Shown piece after piece: positions 46,201-58,300 of a DNA stretch of 64,000 nt; the stretch's first letter is position 1; each line of letters starts with the position of its first letter. The notes beneath the pieces were generated by a model. The model searched no databases. It had not been told where the DNA came from and worked only from the letters and a program-made list of their open reading frames with translations. The stretch is from Scolanthus callimorphus (Eukaryota; Cnidaria; Anthozoa; Actiniaria; Edwardsiidae), in NCBI GenBank assembly GCA_033964015.1, contig CM066922.1:25724961-25788960 (forward strand), read 5' to 3'. Made by a program: the position numbers and the translations under genes.

Positions 46201-49200
46201 ACCTACGCGTCAACCCAAACTATGTAAACTGCGCATGCTCCACTAGTTTCTCGGCAAGGACTGAAGCATTCTCTTACCCAGAGCTCCCCGGCTCCGTCTC
46301 TTCGCGGGGGAGGCTCTGGTGACAGCCATTGACGCATGCGCGAGATTTGATACAGAGCCGTTGAGAGAAAGATCTTTCTGCGCATGCACCAACGTTCAAA
46401 ACCAGCCAATCAGCAAAGGTCCTCAAATGGATGTCACCAGAGCCTCCCCTGTGAGAAGACGAGCCGGGGAGCTCGGGCACGAGAATGGGACTGAAGAGTC
46501 TGGTACTAATATAAGTGCAACTCGGCGCGACCGCCGGCGTGGTGGCGGCGATTTCAAACATGTCCGAAACTTTTTGCAACTTGATGCGATTTGAAGAGAG
46601 CACAGAAATCGCACCAGATTTCCATCTCGTATACACTAGAGAGTTAGAATTGCAACTCGCGCGAGCAAAATCGCCGCGACAAATGCAACAAAAATCGCAA
46701 GGGTACACCGACACAAGGATTCCGTCATCCAGGGCGTCCAGCGACATCCCTTTTGGACATCCTGAAGGGAGACACTGGGGCGGGTAATACTGCCGAGTTT
46801 GCCGCCTGAATGTTGAATCGTCCAAACTGGTGGCCTCAGCCGAACAGGTGAGCAGCCCTAAGTAAGTACATTTAATACAAAGTATGTTCGTCATGTCACG
46901 TGTCACGCTGGAAAGTCACGCAATGACAGTTTGGATCGTACAAACTGGCGGTCTCAGCCGATCAGGTGAGCAGCTCGGCTGAGGCCGCCGTAAAGGCCGG
47001 TTTACACTTTGCATTTTTTGCTGCAAATTTTGTCGCGCGAGTCCCGGTGATTTTTCTCGCACGTACGCGTCAACTCAAAATCACTAATGTAAACAAGGCG
47101 CAACTCGGCGCGATATGCCGCGATTTTTGTCGCGTGATGTCGCGGAGATTTCAAAGATCTTCGAAACTCTTTGCAACTTGATGCGATTTGAAGAAATGAG
47201 AACACATAAATCGCACCGTATTTGAATCTCGTTTACACAAGAAAGGTGGAATTGCAACTCGCGCGAGAAAAATCGCCGCGACAAATACAACAAAAAATGC
47301 AAGTGTAAACCGGCCTTAAGTAAGTACATGTAATACGAAGTCTGTTCGTCATGTCACGTGTCACGCTTCAACGTCACGCAATGACAGTTACCTCAGGGAA
47401 GTAAGGCGCATGTACAGGGTGGGTGTCACGTGACTTGGTTTCTAGGACACTCTCGATGTTCTTCACATCCGCTTGGAGTCGTTTCCATTCTTCCTCGTCA
47501 TCTTCGGGGGATTTCTTCTCCTCCTTTTCCTTGGGTGCGGTTTTATCGTTCTCGGCCTCGCTTTCAACGCCACTGATGAACAAAACAAGTGAAGATAAAT
47601 TGGTTTCCGTCTATTGGGTGCCCTGTGCCCATGAGGCCGGTAAAAGCCGAGTTACTAGTGACGTTGCCGGAGGCATTGTTTTGAACAACACCATTAACAA
47701 TACCTTCGCTGTCAAAATGACAAATTCGCACGAAAGGCAGGCGATACGTCATCGGAGGTATTGTTGTCATTACCTCCGTCCACGTCACTCTGCCCAGGCG
47801 CCTGTTTCTCGAAACGCCCGAGAATTCTTGGCCCCAAGAACTTTTTCGTTTTCTTTTCTACCCTGCAGATTTGAATAGTCTATAACTCCCTTTTCGTGGT
47901 TATTTCTTTCTATAGTATTTATAGAATTATGTTAGTTTAAACCGAACTTTTCGGGCACCCGAAAAACTCGGGTGAAAAACAATGGAACGTTTTCGGGAGC
48001 AACTAACCTCCCGATACTTTTCGCGTGATTTTTCGTCGATTTGAGGGTTTGAATGAAATCGAAAATTTCGGGACGGGAGTTGTAGACTATTTAAATCATC
48101 GGGGTAGAAAAGAAAACGAAAAACTCGGGGATCAATCTATTAAAGTCCCAAAACAAAGTTCTCGGGCCCGAGAATTCTCGGGCGTTTCGAGAAACGGGCC
48201 CCAGGCCTAAATCATTTGCGGCCTCACAAGGCAAAACAAAATATTCTAAAACCTGTATAAAAAACAAATCAGGGGTTTTCAAATTAAGATTAAAAATTAA
48301 AATATGTAAACATTGCGACTTTTTGTCTAATTTGGCTCAAGCTAGAGGTGATATGCACTTTTTAAATCATTAAATTTCCATGGGAAAACTGTCCTACATA
48401 GTGTCTGTGACAGAAAAGCATGGTACTATAGGATCCAGTTCTTTATTAGTCAGAAATACAGAGAAAGGGGCATGGTACCTGGAATCCTCCTCAGTGTCCG
48501 TCCCTGACTCATGATTCTCGTCCCGATGTTCCGCGTCCTCGTCCACAACCTCCTCGGCATCGTCCTCCTCCTCTCCTTTCTCTTTTTTCTCTTCTTCCTT
48601 TTCTTTGGACTCTTTCTGTTTACAGATACAGACACACACACTTAAAGGGGCACTCGCACGCTTAATATTCGTCCACCGTGGACTTAAAATAGGTAAAATT
48701 GTATCCGTGAAAACACATGTACATTTGCCCGTAGTAATCAAAATAGTCCTCCAGAATAGAAACATTTTTCAAGTTTTAGACAAATGCAATTCTAGGTTGT
48801 TTTGACCTGTTATGAAGAGGATGGAATTGGATTGCGATTTGAGCTATTTTCTGTCAGAGAAGTGGCCAGCAAGCGTGCGAGAGCCCCTTTAAGAATTGTC
48901 ACATAATGAGGGCGACAGAAGAAGGATAGGTGGGCAGTGAAGGGAGGCTCATATTAGGAGCTGGTCAAGAGGTCACCATACATGACAGCCGATGGAAATG
49001 GATGCTTTCTCCGACCTGGTATGTTGCTATGCTGTCAAAATGGCGGCTGACACAGGCTCCTTAAAATGCGACAAAGAAAGCAGGAGTAAACCCGCCTTCA
49101 GCAGATACCTTACCTCTTCCAAGCTGTCCTTCTTCTTCACTGGTGGCTTGACGGGTTTCTTTTTCGGTTGTTGTTTATTTGGTTTCTTTTGCTTTCCCTT

Positions 49201-49320
49201 TTTCTTGTTTTTCTGCCAGACCTTCTGGGGTTGTGGCGAGTCTTTCCCGTCAGATTTTGCCTCTGGTTGCTCTGGGCTATCGGCAGGGGGCTGCTCAGAG
49301 GATTCTTGGTCGAAAAATTC
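43270..49320 (-). CDS. SEC63: SEC63 exons 16-21: charged linker and C-terminal domain
   Basis: Exons: 49320-49114, 48615-48479, 47572-47392, 45220-45122, 44350-44246, 43395-43270. The first is Lys/Gln/Pro-rich (KKKGKQKK type). The second is Glu/Asp-rich. The third has EWKRLQ and the [10 protein letters not shown] block. The fourth has [11 protein letters not shown]. The fifth has [17 protein letters not shown]. The last is an acidic tail ending EYSD-stop, as expected for SEC62-interacting acidic tails of this family. Confidence 0.93.
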
Positions 49321-52300
49321 CTGGCAAATAATTTGAAAAAGCGATACGCAATGAAAAAAAGTTATTTGTTTTGAAACTCGAATTATAGACTCTACTATAA
49401 GAGTACCCTGTACCCGCTGATATATAGTCATTACAACTAGTTTCTTCGAGTACCACACATATACATCACATGTAAGAACCCCGACTGGCCGAGTAGCCAC
49501 AGCGGGGACTCGAACTAGGGTCATCGGGTTCCGCGGACGACGCTTTGGCATCTGCCACTTTGTCTTCCAATGAATGTTTACTGCAGCCCCAAAGCTACAA
49601 TCAGCGACATAAATGCTTGATAAAATGCTTTCAAAATCAGTTTTCTATACTTAAGACCCAATATTTTAAAATAAATCTAAGTAATCCCCCCTCCCCCTAT
49701 TCAATGTTGATCCCCACGGTTTCTAGCGTCGGTAAACAACATTGAAATGGGGGGCTGGGGGTTTAATAAGTGACAGAGGCGAATTTTAAACTGGTTGATA
49801 CAAGACTTTGCGATTCTAACAGAAAAGCGGGTACGTGCGTAATTTTTATCAACAATTTTGTCGCTGATTGTAGCCTGCGAAAGCGCTCCGGAAAACTCGT
49901 TTCGTTTTCCTCTGTAGCCTGTTCGGAGCCGGCTACTCAGAAGCTTACCCCTAAGCTTCGCCTCCTTAGTGTACAAGTAATAGTGACTATATCGCCAACA
50001 GTGATAAGCGACTTGTCTTCCGTGTCATCCAGAACTACAAGGAGAAGGAGAAAATCAAACGTCATTCGAATCAAGAATCATGGCTGGAAATTGCGACCGG
50101 CGACCACAAATCAAGGCTGGACGACTAAACATTTGAGCCTAGGCGCCAGCTGGAGACCAAGTATTTTGGTACTCTTTTCAAGCTTGATGCCACCTGGCAA
50201 TCAAAAGTTGTTTTCAGGCGACTAGTTGCTTGCACTTGGTCGCAAGCTGGCGACTAAGAAAATAAGTTAATTTCCAGCCCTGAGAATGTGACGTGACCAC
50301 AAATCAAGGCTGGGCGACTAAACATTTGAGCCTAGGCGCCAGCTGGAGACCAAGTATTTTGGTACTCTTTTCAAGCTTGATGCCACCTGGCAACCAAAAG
50401 TTGTTTTCAGGCGACTAGTTGCTTGCACTTAGTCGCAAGCTGGCGACTAAGAAAATAAGTTAATTTCCAGCCCTGAGAATGTGACGTTTTGTTGTCGGCT
50501 TCGCGCATTTCCCTTTCGTAAACGATCGATGCCTTTTAGAACGGTCCCTGCCATTTCTCGGAACGGGCGATACCTTTACAAAGCGGTCGTTCATTTTTTT
50601 TTCGTGGGACAATTAGTCATTATCATTAATCTAGTCTCGTTGATTTTTTTTAGCTTCCGCCGGGTGGCGACAAATCTTTAGCAGTTGGCAACCACTTTTA
50701 AGCAATTTGTCGCCACATCGCGACTGAATAAAGAGGTTGTCTCTTACCATGTGCCCGGACCGACATTTCGACTACAGGTATCATCCAACACACGTTGATG
50801 ATATCAGCGTACTCCTCGTCACTTAGGCCTCGGAGTAAAGCCCTGTGAGAACAAATAAATGCAAACCCTTAATAGTGATGTATAACATAGCTACGATACA
50901 ACGCGCGCTCTGATTGGCCGAAATCTATGCCATATTTCACGGATAGGCGAATAAGAGCACTCAACGTTCTCGTGTCTCTCCAGACATCACGCGTGCTCTA
51001 TTTCGCCTATAAAGTCATACACAGTTCTGCTCTAATGCATAAATATTTTATCAAAACGATGCTCAATGATGTTCGACACGGGTTTCACAAACGATAGCGA
51101 CGTGGCGACTTGGCTGAACAGGACAGGGAAACATTGGTAGTTACAGAATGATAAAAAAAATCACTCACGGAACAGAATGCGGGCCATGCTGAACAAAAAT
51201 GATCAATCAGATTTGACGTGAAAACAATCGCAACTGTACAAAATCTCCTCCAACCAATGAGAGCGCACCTAAAAATAATTTCATTGGTAGGACAAATTGA
51301 GTCAGGATTGATTGTTTTCACCCCAAATCTGATTGGTCAGTTTTGTTCACCATGCTTTATGTGTCCGCACTGTAATATGCACGTACACTTTACCTTCTCT
51401 CATCCTCCTTCATGGCGACCAGCTGCTTTACAGATCGGATATTTCGCTGAAAAAATCATAGAATGTAAAGTATGGGAAACCTGTGGTATTGGACTTGGTG
51501 TCAGATGTGGGATGGGATGCCTGGTCCACACGCTGCGGTTTGTCGAGCTGATTGATTAATGAGCCGCGGATTACGAAAGATACAAGGACCTACAAAGTCA
51601 TGAGGTTGGGCCAAACACATTCAATAAACGAAATCGGCTAACAGTGTTAACATCTTGTTGCCACCCTGTTCAGATCATGTGATGTCGGTCGAGTGAGCTG
51701 TATTTAGAAATTTATTCAAATAACTGTGAGCCCCTTTAATATAGCACGTTCAACAAAATGTTGCATGACGCTGAATCAAATGTCGACATTGTTCGGCCAT
51801 AGCCTTACCTTTTTAGTCGTGAAATGTCGAAGGTTGTCTTGGTTCGGCCCTGAGCCATACCTTTTAGTTGTGAAGTGTCGAAGGTTGTCCTGGTTCGGCC
51901 CTGAGCCTTTCCTTTTTAGTCGTGAAGTGTCGAAGGTTGTCATGGTTCGGCCCTGAGCCATACCTTTTAGTTGTGAAGTGTCGAAGGTTGTCCTGGTTCG
52001 GCCCTGAGCCTTACCTTTTTCGTGAAGTGTCGAAGGTTGTCCTGGTTCGGCCCTGAGCCATACCTTTTAGTTGTGAAGTGTCGAAGGATGTCCTAGTTCG
52101 GCCCTGAGCCTTACCTTTTATAGTCGTGAAGTGTCGAAGGTTGTCGTGGTTCGGCCCTGAGCCATACCTTTTAGTTGTGAAGTGTCGAAGGATGTCCTGG
52201 TTCGGCTCTGAGCCTTACCTTTTAGTTGTGAAGTGTCGAAGGTTGTCCTGGTTAGGCCCTGAGCCTTACCTTTTTGGTTGTGAAATGTCGAAGGTTTTCC

Positions 52301-55300
52301 TGGTTGAGATTCGGTAGTTGGAGTAATGGTGATTTGTTATCCCATAAGCCCTGTACAAGCATCTGACTTATCTTCATACAGTTTTCAACAGTCTCTAGCC
52401 GTGGCATGTTGGATGCTGCAAAAGACACGTTTGATTGAGTTAGAGCAGGCGCCGATAACCTCAGTGCTCGAATAGACTGAATAAGTCAAATCACCCTAGT
52501 GGTCTATTGTCAATGCTACATTCTGATTGGTTGAGCTACTAGTAGGCTATAAGTCATAGCCTACTAGTAGCGAAAATCGTCGGATTTGAAACCTAGAAAA
52601 TAGCAAATGACCACCAGAACATGTTTTTAGCTATAAAAATTGACCTAGTAATATGATTTGACTAAAACAATTATTTCTCTTGTTTTTATGGCCTCTGTGT
52701 CAAGTCCGTTTGGCCTTTGGCCTCACTATTATTGGCTATTGACTCAGAGATTATATCTCTGTAAACCGCATTTGAACATATCCATATGATAATTTGCGGT
52801 ATAAGAGTGCATACATTTCATTTTTCATTTCATTATATGTATGTTACAAAGACGTGACTACTTACTTCTTCCAGCTTTAGCCATGGCTATGAGTTGGGCA
52901 ACGCAGCTGATCATCTCCTGGACTAGCAGAGGGCTTTTACTCAAGATCAGACCCAAGTCTACAGATAAAAAGAAAAGGAAATAGTGCTCAATGACCATTA
53001 AAAGGGCCTATAAACGTAGTTAATAATAATAACTGTTTTTAAAATACGCATTTTGCTCTACGCCTCAATGCGCTTACATTTCAAGAACTATTAATCAAGT
53101 CTCGAGTCCAGCGACGCATGGCCTATAGCCCAATCTTAATTGACCGTTTTCACGATGTTGTGAGAACAATACATCTGGCGAATACGGCTTTTGTTATTCA
53201 AAACAGACAAGCATTGTTCTCATCCCGTTTATGTTGCGTGCACAACATCGTCGAAACTGGCATTATTAGCATATAAGAGGTATGCCTTATTGTTTGTGCA
53301 TTTGTATTAGGAACGGCACTGCAGCCACGACAAATTACAATATAGACCTTGTCAAGGTATTTTTGCCGCAAAAAATATAGCGCTGGATACTAGATTGGTC
53401 GAGAGAGCTGTGTTTCAAAACCCTATGAAGGTCATGGAAATGACGCCATAATGCGGCAAATCGGCGGCAAATTGCTTGAAAATGGTGGATTTTTATTGTT
53501 CTCGCTTTCGAAATTATTTTATAAAAGAAATAAAACATTTTTTTCTGTGGATTCATAGTGCCTTTGAAAACTGAGGTGTTGTTTGGGAGGTCCGAGAGTA
53601 GATCATGAAGTACAACACGGAGTCGAAGTCTTTGAAGGCACAGAAAAAATGTTTTATTTCTTAAGTGAAATCCGCCTTAACAGCCTTTGTTTCTAACCTT
53701 GTTTGAGAGTGTCAGGTGGTAAGTCCATCCTAGCCAGGTGGGCGTGGATGAGGGACCTTGCCTTGATACTGTATGGGTAACACAAAGGGGGCTCCTTGTT
53801 TTTGTCACCGAGATTGGGCAGGTCTCTCATCAACTAGAAGATGTAAACAATGATATCCTTCATAATATATCAGTCACTAGCCAGGAGTTTAGATCACTCT
53901 CAAGCCCTACTAAATTTGCGCGGTGATATTGGTAGACATAATTATGAATGGTGTGAAAGGTGAATGGTGTTTCAAGTGAAGCTACGTAAAAACACAGAAA
54001 CTTTGCGAAAGATATAAAAAATATGAGAAAGAAACACACAAAATGTATATGCTTAGCCCTCAGATGGGACATGAAACCCACAACTTAGACTCTGTCTGGT
54101 AACAACACTCCTGCCTTGCAACCCACCGATGTGTCAGATTTTTGTCCAATTACACAATTTGGGAACAGCTAACCTCTGTGGCTTACATGGGGCCAAGATT
54201 GTTGCACGTCTCTTACCTGTGGTATCTCAATATTATCAGTCAGTCGTTCTTGCACTTCACTATTATGCCCTTTCTCATACTCCAGCGACCCAGCAAGGAT
54301 CATCAGAATTCCTATACACAAAAACAAATACAAATTGAACAGCAGAAGAGGGGTTTGAATTCAATCTGAAGTACATAGTAACTGTTGACCTCTACAAAAA
54401 AAATGTTATTTTACAGGGCTGGAAATTAAGAAAAATATGAGGTAGCATTTTGGCTGATATTCTCAATTTTATGCGCATTTTATAGACAGCACGCAACTAG
54501 GAGAACATTTTAGTCACAAATAAAAATGGTTTTAGTAGTTACAAAAGGGACTCATATACAATAAAGACACAATTATTTGCAGCCCTGTATTAGGGGCACA
54601 ATGTTGCATTCATTGCTATAAAATAAATTATTTTTCAGGAAATGATTTTCCTTCACGTGCGCAAAAATAACACAGCGGCGCGCTGCGATGTGGTATTCGG
54701 CCTGCAATGGGCAATTCCAGAAAATAATATATGTACCCCAGGGGCGGGCGGCATTGAGAAATTCTGAATGGGAGGGGAGTTCTCAAGCTTGGAATTCTGC
54801 CTGCATGGTTTTTTTCGAAGCTGGAAGCTAGTATAACCTCTCAGGCATTCTATATGCATGGGGGGGAGCCATTTTGGAAATTCTGGATGCATGGGGGGGG
54901 GGGGGGGGGCAAAAACTAGTGCCGCCTGCCGGGGTACATATATCTTCTGGAATTGCCCAATGCATTATGGTATTTTTGTCCGCTGTCAATTTCTAAAACA
55001 ACCTGTCTTATTTTCTCTTATCATTTTCTTTTATCATTTCTTTTATCATTGTATGTACAGTATCATTTATGTAAATAAGGTCTTACGTTTAATTTGCATT
55101 GCCGGTGTTTTGTGGAAGAAGTAATAGTAGAGTTGTGTGGTGTCCAGCAAGATCTGGTCACAGCTGTACTGAATGGACTTATACCACCATGTGCCCTGAA
55201 GGTTAAAAAGGAATTACTGAGCATACAGTACATTAGGTAGTTATACCATGCTATCCAGTGGCATACTGCAGAATGTCCCACGCGTCATCTATTTGCCAAG

Positions 55301-58300
55301 ACTGTCTAAAATCAGGGTTCGTACGCTTTCTGGATGACAAAAATCCAGGATTTTACATATGATTAAATGTGAAATTGATATGATTAAATGTGTGCAAGTG
55401 CGGCCTTAAACACCACTAAAAAACGTGACATTTATTCATTTACAGGAAGTCTTTAGTTATTTTTCCAGGAGTTTTCAAGGAGATTTTTTTGGCTAGAATG
55501 CCCCCTCCCTCTAAAGAAACATAAGTCTAGAGGATGTCATAGTCTGCTGCCCAAAATCAGATTCACAAAACTGACTGATTCAACCTCATTTGAGTTGAAA
55601 CATTTTTCCAGGAGTTTTCCAGGATTTTCCTTAAAATTCCAGGAATTTCAAGGACTTTCCAGGAAGGAAATGAAAATCCAGGATATTCCAGCATTTCCAG
55701 GACGCACATGAACCCTGTAAAATACTTACCACAGCAACAGGTAGAATAATCATAAATGCCAGTCCATATGCTGCAAGGACCTAATACACAAAATGAACAT
55801 AACCTTACTTATGGTAACTGTTTGCTACACAGTGTACATGTATGTCCATTTCACAGAAATTTTACAGTCCAAAGACATGAAGCATGCCCCGCTAGAGTTG
55901 AATATTCAATTCATTGATTGATTTCATTATTCAATCCAAATATGCAATTTTCAATTCGACATTGAAAATTTTATAATTTAAATCAGTACTCTGGGATAAC
56001 AATGACATATTCGGAATTCACAATTTAAACATTTAACATTTTTAATAGAATTGAAAAATGCATTTTTGGATTGAATAATGAAATCAAGAATGGAATAATG
56101 AATTGAATATTCAACTCTAGGGGGCACGCTTCATGTCTTTTGACTGTAATAACGTTAATATATAAACACTGGGCAATCTCTAATGTGAAAACTTCATATC
56201 TTCACACTTGCCTGTGCTCCATGCTCGTTTTTAGTTTTTACTCAAATAAAATTAGAATTTGGTATTTCATTGATGTTTGGAGAATAAACAGACCATGCAG
56301 AGATACATGTACAAAATTTATCTCCTAGTGTTTTTCTACCTACTGTATTTATCAGGGCTTCTGGTATTTTGTGCGGTCACGGACCCATGAAATTTGGGTA
56401 AATCTGCAAAATCTGCGGGGAAAAAAACTGCGAAATCCTGCAAAGTATACAAAATCCCGCGAAATCCTTCAGAAATCTTAAAGAATGACAATGAAATCCA
56501 GCATTATTTTGAAACTCGTTTCGGCTTTTGAGTTATCTACTTGTCCATTTTTACCACAAAACCATTTTCTCTGAAATTTGGTTGAAAAAATCACTCGTGA
56601 TACTGCAGTTTTTTGTTTTTCATGCAAGTTCGATCCATGGAAATCTGACGTTTTTTTCTTCTCACAAATTTGAACCTAAAAAAATCGAAATCGGCCATCT
56701 TTCCATGAATTTTGCAGCGAAATTGGCTGTTTTTTTTTTTCTGGTGAATTTAAACCTAAAAATCTTGCGAAATTTGTCATTTTTTCCCGCGACCTGCCAG
56801 AAGCCCTGATTTCTCAAGAGCAAGCAATTAAACAACAACAAAAAATAATCAAATAAAACAAATGAAACATTGTGTATGGTATTGTTACAAAAGCCATTCT
56901 TCAGTATTGGATATAATAAACAGCCAGGGATTGACTCACCCACATGGAGTTTTCTTTGCTAACCAACCAAGATGGAAGAGCAATACCAAAACTTGTTGCT
57001 GACAAGAAATAAGACAGCCGGCCTTAGGATCAGAACCTCTTAGTCGAGAAAAAAAACTGAACAAAGTGAATAAAGAAGGAGAGAAGGAATCATTACCTCC
57101 AGGTCCATCTGGATTGCCATGCTCCTCCCAGTTTTTTCTTGACTCTTCATTTGTTAACCTAAATGGGAACATTTTATGTTTTTCAATTCACTTCCCAAAC
57201 ACCGTACAGTGTGTAATGGGATAAGGATAACATCATCATCTTGCATAACTTTAAATGTGTTTGTATTTTTCATTTTTGCAATAGGGGAATGGACGGGGTT
57301 GAGATATGACCCAACTGCACCCCATTGGAATTTCCATTGAAAATCACTGTATGGTAAATAAAAGACACTTGACTTGCCCACCCCTACACACTTGTATGTA
57401 ATTTCCAAATCCCTTCTGTGGAGGAAATGTGGATTTGTTCTTGAATGAAATGATACATTGCTCAGGCCATTTTGAAGTGACTTACGCTTCATATGCTTTG
57501 GCTATCCTCATGAATTTCCTGGAATCTCCTGTTTCCTTGTCTGGATGGTACTTCATACTGAGTCGACGGTATTGGCGACGGATTTCAGCTACACTTGCAC
57601 CCTACAAAAAAATGTGAGAATACATTAACAACTACCAGTAGTCAGTCCTGAGTGAAAAAAAAAATTGTGTGTCAGTGTATGTCAGTTATTATTATAACAC
57701 AAATCCATATACTAGTTAATAATAAAAGCAGCGACAAAAGTAGTTGAGAATTTCCCTTAAAAAATGCTTTTCTCCATTTCAAATGTGTAAGCCCCCCCCC
57801 CCCCCAATTCAATGTTGAAGCCCAACCACTAGAGTGTGCTAGACAAAACAACATTGAGTTGGGGGAGGGTTGTTAATGAGAAGGGTAGCGGTTATTTTAT
57901 GGAAACACAACATTTTTTAGTATGACGATCTGTAATGGTTGTAGACAATTAAATTCAATTCTCAACAATTTTGTCACTGATCAAGAATGTTCACACGGAG
58001 ATATGGAAGCAAACAAGTGAGATGTCCAAGAGATCATAATTTCATATCTCCAAGAATCCATGTAAATAATAATTCACTATAAAGGTAAAGACGAGAAACT
58101 CAAACAGGGATGTCTCTGGATCCAATAGGATACAATGTCCGCAGAAATATAAGTAAATAAGGTAAAAAACAGACAAAACAGGAGCCGAGAGATGCCAACG
58201 TTTCAAATTTTACTTTCAATCCTTCGTCAGGGCAGCTACTAAAACCGTTAATGTTATCAACCAAAATTTCGGGAAGATGTTTTCAATGCCTTATTAGTAC

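Noticed and set aside
46274..46906. 210-codon minus-strand frame
   Set aside because: It crosses the nested MITE and element E inside a SEC63 intron and has no domain.
51776..52317. Short frames encoding NLRHFTTK repeats as a separate gene
   Set aside because: They are copies of the SEC63 exon end inside its intron, not an independent gene.
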